A DNA stretch of 64,000 bases from Lampris incognitus. Taxonomy: Eukaryota > Chordata > Actinopteri > Lampriformes > Lampridae. The stretch spans positions 49,153,343-49,217,342 of the forward strand of contig NC_079215.1 of NCBI RefSeq assembly GCF_029633865.1. The letters run 5' to 3'. Shown in pieces: positions 33,185 to 45,700 of this stretch. Each line of letters starts with the position of its first letter. The first letter of the stretch is position 1. The notes under the pieces are model-generated. The model was not told the DNA's origin and did no database searches. It saw only the letters and a list, made by a program, of their open reading frames with translations. Both the position numbers and the translations under genes were made by a program.

Positions 33185-35400
33185 GAATAGTAATATTGCA
33201 CTATATTTAAAGTGCCTTTCAAAAACACCCAAGGCAGAGGTAAGCTAAAAACAGTGCTGAGAAAACAAAACTGCAATAATGAGATGACTACTAAGCCAAA
33301 GCTGCAGATGGCAAAGCAAAAGGAAAAAATAAGTAGGAAAGTAAAATTCTCTAAAATGTCAGCAGTTGGAAGAGTCTGAGTAGTAGGCTAAGACAGCTCA
33401 CATATCATCCAAAAGCCTATCTAAATAAATCTTTAACTTTATATTTGAAAGCAGTAAAGGGTTCATGGAGTCCTTGATGCTTTGAGGTAAAGCTTTTCAC
33501 ATCCTGGGGGCAACACTGCTGAAAGCCCAGTCACTGTTAGTGTGCAAATTGGTGCTGGGACTTAGGAGAAGGCTGGCGCCTGCAGGTGTGTATAAGTGAA
33601 GAAGGTCAGAGACGTAGGTAGGTGCCAGTCCATTTAGGGCCTTATAAGTGAGGAGGAGGAGTTGAAAGTTGTTAAAAGGTTATCCGGTGCTTGACTGGAA
33701 GCCAGTGGAGTTTTTGGGGGAGGGGGGTGATGTGGGCTCAAGGCTTGGTGTGGGTTGGTGTAATTTATTTTGATATACTGTGGTGTGGGGTTAAGACCCG
33801 AGCTGCTGAGTTTTGGATGCGTTGGAGTCCATCAATGGATTTACCTTGGAGGCCAAACAGTGGAGAGATGGAAGAAAACAAATGCATGAATATGCTTTTC
33901 AGCTGCATAGTCTATGAGTAAAGGACAGAGGTATGCGATGTTTCAGAGATGGAAGAAGGCTGTCTTAGTGATGTGTTGCAGGTGTGAGATTGAAAGGTTA
34001 GGAAGGGGTTGAACAAGACCTCGAGGTTCCTAACTGTGGTTGGTAATGTTGGACAGTGGAGCCATTAATATCCATACTGAAGGGGCCAAGGTTCTTAAAA
34101 GTGATGGAGTAGCCCAGCAAAATAACATCAGTCTTGTCACTGTTCAGTTTGAGAAGGTTACTGCTCATCCACTTTTTGACCTCATGGAGACAAGCAACGA
34201 TTGATGGAGAGGTTGGTAGTTAGCTTGGAGTGGACACATTATGTCTGACTGAGGGGCAGCATGCATATGGTAAAGAGAGAGGTCCCAATGCTGAGCCCTG
34301 AGTGGCACCTTGTGACAACAGAGCTGATGCAGAGTGGAAATTATCCAGTGTGACATAATAATGCCTGTCAGAAGTATGAGTGGAGGGTGTCCGTGTAGCA
34401 TGGTGGTCTATTCCGTTGCCTACCAACATTCTGTGTTACCTCCGGCTTGGTCGGGCATGCCTACAGACACAATTGGACGTGTCTTTGGGTGGGAAGCCAG
34501 ATGTGGTTATGTGTCCTGGTAGCTGCACTAGCGCCTCCTCTGGTTGGTCGGGGGCACCTTTTTAGGGGGCAGGAGGAACTGGGGGGAATAGGATGATCCT
34601 CCAACGTGCTATGTCCGCCTGGCAAAACTCCTCACTGTCAGGTGAAAAAAAGAAGTGGCTGGCGACTCCACATGTATCAGAGGATGCATGTGGTGGTCTA
34701 CAGCCCTCCCCAGATCGGCAGATGGGGTGGAAAAGTGACCGGGATGGCTTAGAGAGTGGGGTAATCAGTCAAGTGCAATTGGGGAGAAAAAGGGGGGGAT
34801 CCAAAAGAAAAAAAAAAGAAGTATAAGTGGAACCACTTCAGGACTGTTCCACTAATTTACTGGGAAATTGAAAATGATCCAGCACTATTAGTCTGCAGGT
34901 CACTGACAACCTTCTCTAGAGCCATTTTCTGTGCTATGAAGTGCCCTAAAAGCTTGACTGCGGTCAATCAAAGAGCTCATGGGCCGTGCATATGCTATTG
35001 GAGTTGTTACCACGTGGTCAAGGACTTTGGCCAGGAGCAACAAGTTTGAAACAGGCATGTAGTTGTTAAGATTATCAGGATCAAGTATGTGTTGTTTTTT
35101 AAGATGGGTGTGATAGCAGCCACTTTTAGTACAGAAGGAACAGTACCAGAGATAAAGGATGTGTTTAAAATGTTGGCTACAAGAGGGCATAGAGCAAGAG
35201 GACAGGCCTTCAATAAGGTGGAAGGCATAGGGTTGAGAGAGCTGGTGGGTTTGGACGTCACCATAATGCTGCTCAGTGATAACTAAACAACAGGGGAGGA
35301 GGTGTAGAACCTTTCTGTTGTAGCTGATGATATATGCCATTCTCATTTCTTTGAAAATATTTCAGGAAATTCTCATAGGTGGTGAAATTTCTGGTGAGAG
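33185..35400 (-). mobile_element. L2-clade LINE, antisense, interrupted by a SINE
   Basis: Minus-strand RT pieces at 35346-34900 ([38 protein letters not shown]). After the SINE insertion, 34240-34080 reads CLHEVKKWMSSNLLKLNSDK, the post-RT motif. The C-terminus decays to about 33460, and the 3' end GAAAGGCACTTTAAATATAG lies near 33195-33220. Multiple stops; 5' end missing or unrecognised. Confidence 0.7.
34385..34817 (+). repeat. tRNA-derived SINE, family T, copy 2, with target duplication
   Basis: Starts GGGTGTCCGTGTAGCATGG; lacks part of the B-box region (CAACATTCTGTGTTACC). Ends in an A-rich tail. Flanked by GAAGTATGAGTGGA (34371-34384) and GAAGTATAAGTGGA (34818-34831), a 14-bp target duplication with one difference. 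Confidence 0.85.
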
Positions 35401-35980
35401 ATGAGTCGGCCTCCGGTTAGAGAAGTCTGTTCACAGTGGTAAAAGCTGTGCTCAATTCTGATAAAGTTGGAATAGTAACAAGTTTTAGCTGCAGTTAGAG
35501 CATCCCTGTACATACAAATGTTATCCTTAAAGCCTCCAGATTAACAGTAATACCGGTGCGTTTGAGCAACCCTTCTAGTTGAATGCCACATCGTTGATGT
35601 TTAGGACAACTTTGAGCACCTTACACTTAGGTAGTTTTTTTGAACAGACAACTTTGTGTTTCTACATGATGATAACCCTTCTCACAAAGCACTTGTTGTG
35701 TATGCATGATGTCAAGACAACCGTACTGGGATATGATTGGCTTGCATTAAGTCCAGGTCCAACCCAAATTTAACATAGCTGAGATTATTTGACTCATAGA
35801 ATTATGGCAATTCAAATGGGATGTCTTCAATCAATGAACTCACCATTGCAGGAAAGGGAGGGATAGTTATCCCATTTCCGTGCCATCAGTAACTGATGGA
35901 GAGCCTGTCACAATACATATTTACGGTTAATTAGGCTGGAGGTATACCAACAAGGTATTACATTTTGCAATAAAAGCATG
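35400..35980. other. Unassigned sequence
   Basis: The first part may still be decayed L2. No supported gene. Confidence 0.3.
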
Positions 35981-35981
35981 G

Positions 35982-36434
35982 CTTTTTTTGGGGGGGGGGT
36001 TCCCCTTTTACTCCCCAATTGTATCCGGCCAATTACCCCCCTCTTCTGAGCTGTCCCGGTCACTGCTCCACCCCCTCTGCTGATCCGGGGAGGGCTGCAC
36101 ACTACCACATGCCTCCTCTGATACATGTGGAGTCTCCAGCCGCTTCTTTTCACCTGACAGTGAGAAGTTTTGCCAGGGGGACATAGCGCGTGGGAAGATC
36201 ACACTACTCCCCCCCAGTTCCCCCTCCTCCCGGAACAGGCGCCCTGACCGACCAGAGGAGGCGTTAGTGCAGTGACCAGGACACATACCCACATCCAGCT
36301 TCCCACCCATGGACACGGCCAATTGTTTGCTGTAGGATGCCCGACCAAGCCGGAGGTAACACGTAGATTCGATCCAGCGATACCCGTGTTGGTAGACAAC
36401 GGAATAGACCGCCACGCTACCCTGATGCCCCCGT
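35982..36434 (-). repeat. tRNA-derived SINE, family T, copy 3
   Basis: Antisense copy. The 5' end at the right has GGGGGCATCAGGGTAGCGTG when reversed; the 3' end at the left is TCCCCAATTGTATCCGGCC after a G-rich run. Confidence 0.8.
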
Positions 36435-37025
36435 AAAAGCACGTTTCGGGCTTAACTATATGTGTCCAAAAACACTTGGGAATGTAACGTACTGTGTTCA
36501 GTCTCTCTAACCACATTCCCTCTGTCATTCAAAATGTCTCATGTTCTTGCTTTGAAACCAAATATTGTGTTGCTCTTAACTGCAAGGTGGAAGAATGTCC
36601 ACTTCTTTTTAAATTTAGTTTTTCAGTCTTTTTCTTTCCATGTTTGTCATATTTACAAACAAACATGGGGCATGAGACTGAAATTCGTGTGAATGAAGTA
36701 TGACAAACCCAAATGTCATTTGAGTTTGTCCTTAATGTAGATTTATTGTATCGTTCCTGTACATAAATGTATACCATACGTCTTCACTGTGTTGCTTTTG
36801 CAAGAAAACCTCGTATTTATTTGTTTGTTTGTTTTTTTGCCATCCTTTGTTTGCCTAGGGGTCCATGAGATACGTTTCACTTCACTGGTACAATTAAAAA
36901 ACACCTCTGCATCAATCTGTAAATGGGGCAGTTGTTGTTAAAGCTGTCTTAAATGAGATGTATATCAGGATTAGACCTTCAGCTTCTCCACTGGTCATTC
37001 TTTCCCTCTGTCTCTCTTGTTTTAG
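36435..37025 (+). other. Sequence upstream of first rab3d coding exon
   Basis: No repeat named. It ends in a pyrimidine tract and acceptor TCTCTTGTTTTAG at 37013-37025, twelve bases before the rab3d ATG. Confidence 0.5.
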
Positions 37026-37037
37026 TAATCGCTCCAG

Positions 37038-37280
37038 ATGGCGTTAGCTAGGGACCTGGGAGCAGGTCAGGATGCTCAGACCCAGAAGGATGCAGCCGAG
37101 CAGAACTTCGACTACATGTTCAAGCTGCTGATCATCGGCAACAGCAGCGTCGGCAAGACCTCCTTCTTGTTCCGTTATGCGGATGACTCCTTCACTTCAG
37201 CCTTTGTCAGCACCGTCGGCATTGACTTCAAAGTCAAGACCATCTACAGGAATGAAAAGAGGGTCAAACTGCAGATCTGG
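37038..37280 (+). CDS. rab3d: rab3d coding exon 1
   Basis: The exon starts at 37026 after TTTTAG with 12 bp of 5' UTR. Codes residues 1-81, from MALARDLG to KLQIW; donor GTGAAG at 37281, phase 0. The same boundary, just before DTAGQE, is used in Rab3 genes. Confidence 0.95.
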
Positions 37281-37968
37281 GTGAAGATAAGAAACATATT
37301 CATTTATTCACACCCCCCCCCAATACACACACATCTCACCCCGTCTTTTGTATAGCTCGTTTTCTCTCTCCAGCACCCATGTAATCTTAATCCTAGGTGG
37401 TGTATGGTCTAAAAAGGATGTTTGTTCATCTCAAAAACCAAATACAAAGGAGCAGTAGACTTTCCTTGGGTTTGATTTGGCACCATGTAGTTCCAGTGAT
37501 AGATCAATACATAAGCTATGTTTCCATCCGACTTTCAAATAAATGTCAAGCGAATAATTAAATGTCACAAAAAAGTCACGCAAATGAAGCAGTGTCTCCA
37601 TCAGATCTGTTTAAGTGAATAAAACCCCAAATGCAGTTTTACATGTCCATATGTCCTTACCCATTAAGATTAAGAAAGGCATGATTATGTGATCAAAAAT
37701 GTATTTGCATTTCATTTTTTAATTTTATACGGGAAATGTTTCCCAAATTCGCTTAAAAATGTTGGATGGAAACATGGTTATATATGTGATAGGATAGAAA
37801 TGGATTGAAAGATATTAGAAGCAGTATTCAAAGACTGTATGGTCAAAAACACCAAGAAATTGTCATTTCGTCTTTCAAATACACATTTTTTTTCCAAGTT
37901 ATGACAAGTTATGCCCAAAGACATGCAGGTCTGGTGAATCAGCCATACTAAAGCCATACTACTTGTCC

Positions 37969-38062
<94 letters not shown>

Positions 38063-41000
38063 GTGTGTGTGGGCCCTGTGATGGACTGGCGGTCTGTCTG
38101 GGGTATCTCCCCGCCGGCCGCCCAATGACTGCTGGGATAGGCTCCTGCATCACACAGCCCCAATTTGGATAAGCGGCTTGGATAATGATGGGTGGATGGA
38201 TGGATGGATGGATGAAAACCGCTTGCGGAATTTGTTTAGCCCTCATTAGAACATATGCCATTTTAAACATAACTTTGCAAACGACTAAGAGTCAAGTTAG
38301 AATAGGGTATCTATGGGGGGTGTCGGGGTGGTATGGCGGTCTATTCCGTTGCCTACCAACATGGGGATCACCGGTTTGAATCCCCGTGTTACCGCCGGCT
38401 TGGTCGGGTGTCCTACAGACACAACTGGCCGTGTTTGTGGGTGGGAAGCCGGATGTGGGTATGTGTCCTGGCCGCTGCACTAGCGCCTCCTCTGGTCGAT
38501 CGGGGCACCTGTTCGGGGGGGGGGGGGACTGGGGGGTGTAGAGTGATCCTCCCACGCGCTACATCCCCCTGGCGAAACTCCTCACTGTCACGTGAAAAGA
38601 AGCGGCTGGCGACTCCACATGTATCAGAGGAGACATGTGGTAGTCTGCAACCCTCCCTGGATCAGCAGAGGAGGTGGAGCAGCAACCGGGACTGCTCAGA
38701 CAAGTGGGGTAATTGGCCAAGTACAGTTGGGGAGAAAAAAGGGGGATAAATAACAATAAATAAACAAACAAATAAATAGAACCACTTGCAGATTTGTTTA
38801 GCCCTCATTAGACTATATGCCATTTTAAACATAACTTTGCAAAGGGCTAATATAATAGGGCTGAGGCATCTATTTAGAGCAGGGGTGCCCACTACGTCGA
38901 TCGCGATCGACCAGTAGATCGCGAAGGCAGTGCTGGTAGATCTCCATGACATTCCAAAAAAACTTTTTTTTTTCCAAGACATTAGCATATCATCTGTCCT
39001 CCATTTGGCATTTGCCTTTTGATTGACGTAAAGGACGGCCAGTCTGCTGTTGCCTAAAACCAAAGATTCTAGAGCGGAACCTAAAACTTTGTTACATTAG
39101 GTTACCATAACAACCAGAGCCCTTCTCGAATGTACCTTGAAGTTCACATGCCCACAATGTGAGCTAACGCAGAACTGCATCGAGCTAGCTAGTTCAACTC
39201 TCTAAAAAAAATTCTACTAAAAAGTGAAACAAAACAAAAATGAGTGGGGGAGCCGGACCTAGCAAGAAACAAAAAACGTACCATTTCCATGTGGAATGGG
39301 AGGAGCACTTTTTTTTCACCATGTCTTATTCCAAATGCGTTTGTCTCATCTGTCAGTCTAGCATTGCTATCCCAAAGAAAGGAAATGTGGAGAGGCACTT
39401 TCGAACTGTTCATAAAAACTATGGCAATGACTTCCCTCCGAAAAGCGAGCTGAGAAAGAGAAAGGTGAGAGAACTAAAATCGCAGTTAATCGCCCAGCAG
39501 CCACTTTTCACGCAGCCGAATTCAAAGGCAAAGGCAGCCACCGAAGCATCTTTACGGGTGAGTCACTCCATCATTAAGCATAAGAAAGCCTTCCAAGATG
39601 GAGAGATGATGAAAGAGGCCTTCCTTGAGGCAGCAGATTCGTTGTTTCGGGACTTTAAAAACAAATCAGAAATAATATCTTCGATCAAAACTCTCCAGTT
39701 ATCAAGAAATTCCGTCACAAGGCGCTGTGAGGTGATGGGCGATGATTTGACACAGCAGCTTTGGAGGGACATCGTGGACTGCGAGTGTTTCTCACTACAA
39801 TTGGACGAGTCTACGGACATAAGTGATACAGCCCAATTGTGCATTTTCATTCGCATGGTGTTTCAAGATATGACCGCAAAAGAGGAGCTGTTAACAATAC
39901 TACCCATGAAGGAACACACGCGGGGAGAGGACATTTTTCAGATCTTCAAAAACTTTGTGGATAAAATCCAGCTCTCAGTGTGTAAACTGGTGTCAATCAC
40001 CACGGACGTTGCGCCTGCTATGGTGGGCCGCTCGAATGGATTTTTTGCCAAGTGCAGGGGGGACGATGCTTTCCTGGACTTCCTTAATTACCATTGCATA
40101 ATACACCAACAAGCATTATGCGCAAAAATGCTAAACATGAAAGAGATCATGGATGTGGCAACCAAACCCGCCTGTTCTACTCGAGCGAGGTCTCTTCAAA
40201 GACGGTTGTTTGGTACACATTTGGAAGAGGCCGACTGTAACTACTCTGGCCTCTTGCTACACACTGACGTGAGATGGCTTAGTAGAGGGAGATTCTTGCA
40301 GAGATTTCGAGAGCTCTGTCCAGAGATTAAGGAGTTTCTCCTTATCACTAAACATGCGGAACACAAGCAACTTAATGACAATCAGTGGCTGCTAGACTTG
40401 GCATTTTTAACTGATTTAACCAACATGTTGAACGAGCTTAACTTAGAGCTGCAAGGAAAAGACAAAAGCGTGGTAAACATGATCAGCTCAGTTAACGCTT
40501 TCAAACGGAAAATGCACCTTCTGTCCTCAAAGTTGCAGCGCCGTGATTTGGGAAACTTGCGAAACCTCGCAGCAGAGCTGGAGAAGCAAGGGAGGGCGTG
40601 TGCGCAGCTTGACAGTGCACGCTACACAGAGCAGATTGAAAATGTCCGGTCAGACTTTGACAAACGGTTTCAAGACTTTGCTTTGCTTGAGCCAATCGCT
40701 ACATTTATGTGCTACCCATTTGGGGAAGATACAGAGGTGGATTCCCTCGCCTCAAAAATGGCAACACTGTTTCACCTGAACTCGTCTGCAGTGGAGGATG
40801 AGATGCTGACAGTACAGGCTGACATTCAGCTTAAGTCCAGGGCGCATGGAGAGTTTTGGAACTTACTTACAGAGGACAAGTACCCAAACATGAGGAAATG
40901 CACAACCTCCTTGACGGCATTATTCGGCTCTATTATTTGTGTGAGTCAGCCTTTTCTCACATGAAGATTATCAAGTCCAAATACCGTTCCACCATGACAG

Positions 41001-42715
41001 ATGATCATTTGGAGGCCTGCTTGAGGCTGGCTACCAGCAGCTACTGTCCGAACTATGCAACCCTGTCTGACTCCCTCCAGTGCAGGTCATCCTCAGAGTA
41101 GAGAGGTAGAGATCACAAATCTATTTACCACAGCTGTAAAGGTTCATGCAGTGATGCAATTTCAACATAGTGTAGTAGCAAATGCTTGGGATGATTATTG
41201 CCTGTGTAAGGTTCAATATAAATACAAATCCATTGCAATACTGTATATGTAACACAACATGTATATAAATACACACCCTGCGTATAAATGTTCATATATA
41301 TGTAAAACATGTATTGAGTATTTTTATTATTATTTTTAATATGAGTAGATCATTTTGACCTGGTCATTTTAAAAGTAGCTCACAAGTCAAAAAATTGTGG
41401 GCACCCCTGATTTAGAGACATACATATGAGCCATCGGCTTTCCCTGAAGTCTTAGTGATTAACTTATAGACTTTCTTTGCCTTTAGAATATTTTTGCTCG
41501 GGCAATTGTCATCCAGAAAGTATAGCTCAAGTCATCAACGATAGTTTCAGATGACATGATGTGCAACAAAAACTGGATGCAGCAAGTAAAATCTCAATTA
41601 CGTCTATGTTAAAAAGAAGACCCGGTAGTGTCAAATGTGTACGTAAGGCTTTTCAGCCTGGAAACAGTGCAGAATCGAGTTAATGCTACACCAAAATAAA
41701 CTGCGCTATTGAAACCCCAAGATATACATCACATAACACACACACACACACTCATACCATCCCCCCACTCAGCAGCCTGTCATGTGTGCGGTGTAAACTA
41801 ATTTCTCACACTCCGGGGCTAAGTACAGCTGATGTTAGACATCGTCCCCAGACGGCCGGGTTCATGAAACATGCATGGCGCTGCACTCCGTGGCCTGAAT
41901 ATCCTTACCATGCAAAGTGACACCCGTGACAGATTTCTTGTTGTCTGTTATGGAGAGCGGACGATTCACCCAGCAGTGTGCTTGTAGAATAAAATGTCAT
42001 ACATTTCTCCGTCTTTTCAAACAACTTCAGTGATCGAGGGAAGTGTTTTTTTTTCTTGCAATTCCCTTTTTGACAACAATGTAATTAGTGTGTTGTACTT
42101 GCAGACTAATAACTCAGTCATATACTGATAAAAGTCATGATTACACTTTTATTTGAATATCTTAATTGGGAGGGTATTCGGGTGGCGGTCTGTTCTGTTG
42201 CCTACCAACATGGGGATCGCCGGTTCGAATCCCCGTGTTACCCCCGGCTTGGTCGGGCGTCTCCACAGACACAATTGGCCGTGTCTGCGGGTGGGAAGCC
42301 GGATCGCTGCACTAGCCCCTCCTCTGGTCGGTCGGGGCACCTGTTTGAGGGGGAGGGGGGGGACTGGGGGGAGTAGCATGATCCTCCCACGCGCTAGGTC
42401 CGCCTGGTGAAACTCCTCACTGTCAGGTGAAAAGAAGCAGCTGGCGACTCCACGTGTATCGGAGGAGGCATGTGGTAGTCCGCAGCCCTCCCTGGATCGG
42501 CAGAGAGGGCTGGAGCAGCAACCGTGATGGCTCGGAAGAGTGGGTTAATTGGACGGATACAATTGGGGAGAAAAAGGGGAGGGGAGGATATATATTACAT
42601 TACATTACAGTCATTTTGCCGACGCTTTTATCCAAAGCGACTTACAATAAGTGCATTTAACGTAGGAAATCAGGAGCTCTACGTCATCAGAGGTCATAAG
42701 TGCATCTTCTCTCTA

Positions 42716-42750
<35 letters not shown>

Positions 42751-45700
42751 GGCTAAGGTCAAAATCTGGGAAAGTGTAACATGATTAAGGCACCAACATT
42801 TTTGCTGAATTTTTCAATTTATTAAGTCAAGTCAATTTTATTTGTATAGCCCAATATCACACATTACAAATTTGCCTCAGTGGGCTTTACAGCAACACAA
42901 CATCCTGTCCTTAGACCCTCACATTGGATAAGGAACAACTCCCTAAAAAAAACAACCTTTAACAGGGAGAAAAAATAGGAAGAAACCTCAGGGAGAGCAA
43001 CAGAGGAGGGATCTCTCTCCCAAGACGGACAACGTGCAATGGATGTTGTGTTTACACGGTTTACAGAATACAACATTGAAAGAGGATAACAGAATTATAA
43101 TGGAATTATAAAATGTATGAAGCATATCATGAGGAATATTAGAAAATATATACTAATTATTCAGGTTTCTTTTTTTTTAAAATGCACATGCCAAAGTCCA
43201 CCACAGACACGGTAAATGGTAAACACGGGAAATAGCTCATAACTAGTGAGGCCGGTGTTTATTGAATCAGACGGCGTTAAGACTTGACGTGAGTGACATG
43301 TTAACTTCCCTTGATAGCTTTTTTCATAACGATACAAGTCATAAGCGTGCAAAAATTATAGACAACATCACACAACAAAATATCTCTCGTCACATTGCTT
43401 TTTAAAACATCTAATCAGCGCACATCTCTCCACTTGTTTTCTTTTACACTTGTTTTCTTTTACTAAAAGGTGTTTTTACAAGATTGTATCAGGGTCTGCA
43501 TGAAAAACACGTTGTGCCATTCTCATGGAAGACATCCACAATCATCCCAGTGCCTAAAAAGAGTCACGTCTCCACACCTAATGACTTTAGACCCATTGCT
43601 CTTACCAGCATCTGATGCAAGTGCATGCAAAGGGTTATACGGGGACGCCTAACGTCTTCCCATGGTCAGCAAGACAACCTCCAATTTGCCTATGAAGCAC
43701 AGATAGGACGCTACATTAACACCGCTGCATATGGTTGCCAAACGCATCCAGCAGCCCGAGGCTTCTGCCAGAATTTTATTTATGGATTTTAGCTCAGCTT
43801 TTAATACAATCAGGGCTGACATTTTATTAAATCGGCTTTTTAAACTTGATAGCAATGGAAACCTTGCACTGCGGATCAGACTTTTTATCTGACCGTCTGC
43901 AAAGAGCCCCTGTACAAGGCTCCTTGTCCAATGACATTTTGAATACTGGGCTGCCCCGAGGTTGTTCTATCTGCTGCACTTTTTCCCATCTATATAAATG
44001 AAATGCAGATTTATGACCGCAACTTTTGTCTTTTTAAGTATGCCAGTGACATGGTTGATAAAGGGTAATGATGAACTAGAGAGTTCCTACATGAATCACA
44101 TCAACAGTCTATTAATCTGGTTCCAGGAGAGCGCTCTGCTTGCTCTTAAACACTAACAAGATAAGGGAAGTTGGCGTCGACAGTGGGGGGGGAGCAACCA
44201 ATGTGTCAGCCAATCACAATTGAGGGTCAAGCTGCAGGGATGGCTGGTAGTCTTAAATAATCAGGGGCGATTTTAGACACTACCTACATTTCTAAGTAGG
44301 CAATGCAAAGACTGTCTCTTTTAAGGAAATTAAATGGCTTTGATGTGAGCAACGAAGTCCTGAGGATGGTTGACACCAGTCTAGTGGAAAGTATAATTTC
44401 TTGCCATATCACATGCTGGTACGGAAATTTAGGGGCTAGGAGCCAAAGCAAGCTCATAAACATGGTCGACACAGCCAGTGAGATTGTAGGGAGCCATCGG
44501 AGACAGTTTGCGGAGCTGTACAGAACACCAACCCGGAGGAAAACAATGTTAATAGATCAGGAGCCCTCACATCGTCTGTTGGATGAGTTTGAAAAACTCC
44601 CTTCAGGAAGACGATACAGGGTACCCATGGCAACGAGGAACAGCTTTAAGAGATCTTTTATTCCATCTGTCATCTTGCTGAACAATTGACTTTTTTATTA
44701 GATACTAGTGACTGCCAGTGTTTTTATGATGTTTTTATCATGCATTTATTGTTATTACTTAGTAGGCCCACGTATTTATTGCTTTTATCTCGTGTACTCC
44801 AACCATGGCAGAGGACATTTTCTGTATATGTGTCTGTAAAGTGTTTTTTAAGTGTTTGTGTGTCTGTGAGGCCAAGGACGAATTTCCACGTGGGTGGACA
44901 ATAAAGATGTCCAATTCTAATTCTAAAAATTGACCAAGTCATTCTCTCTCATTTCGGGACTGTTTGAATCATGAGTGTCGATACGGCATACGATCACCAC
45001 GATTGATTTACAATCCCGATTTACTAAGTTTATATTGGTTATGTTGGCAGCGGCTACCTGCACAATCCCATTCAGCCGGATCTAAAGGCCGACTCTCCAA
45101 CAGGGTGGTGAGAAGCAGCGCTCGTGTTAAGGTGTATGTGTGAAGAACACAACATTCAAAAGAGGACACAGAAAAGGATCCAACATGCTCGCATGTGGAC
45201 CGTCACTGCCACGGTTATTTCTCTAATTGATAAAAAAATCCACGTATACATGGATTTTAGAGGGACTGAAGTATTAGTTTCCATGTAAACGTACTGCCTT
45301 CAGTCCTCATGTTGGGAATCGGTTCCATGCTCAAGGGCTCTATGGTGGTTCTTGCTGACAGAGAGAAGTGTAATACCCACTTCCCTGGAAAGATTTTTAC
45401 CCACTACACTTGAGATTCGTACCAGAGATCTCTAGTTTCTTAACCTCATAATCTCCGTCCCTTTTGGTTGATTCAACCCCGGTTATCATGTAAATGGGTG
45501 CTAAGATTTTTTTGCAAAACAGCGTCATGTTTTAGAATCACTTGGTGTTAATGCTGGTAATGAGACCCGTGTCCTGGAGTAAAACTGAATCTCCATCTTC
45601 AGTTTTAATTTCTACATTGTAATTGACAGCTGACATTTCCTGCTATAACAAGCTTCAAGACCCTTAGACATCATTTATAAGCATGCCAGACACTACCTTA

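Noticed and set aside
37958-38270. Long open frames through GT/CA repeats (also at 31036-31287 and 51938-52615)
   Set aside because: They are translations of microsatellites inside SINEs; no conserved domain.
39240-40964. Domesticated hAT-derived host gene
   Set aside because: It has terminal inverted repeats, a perfect target duplication and a frameshift, so it is an ordinary transposon copy.
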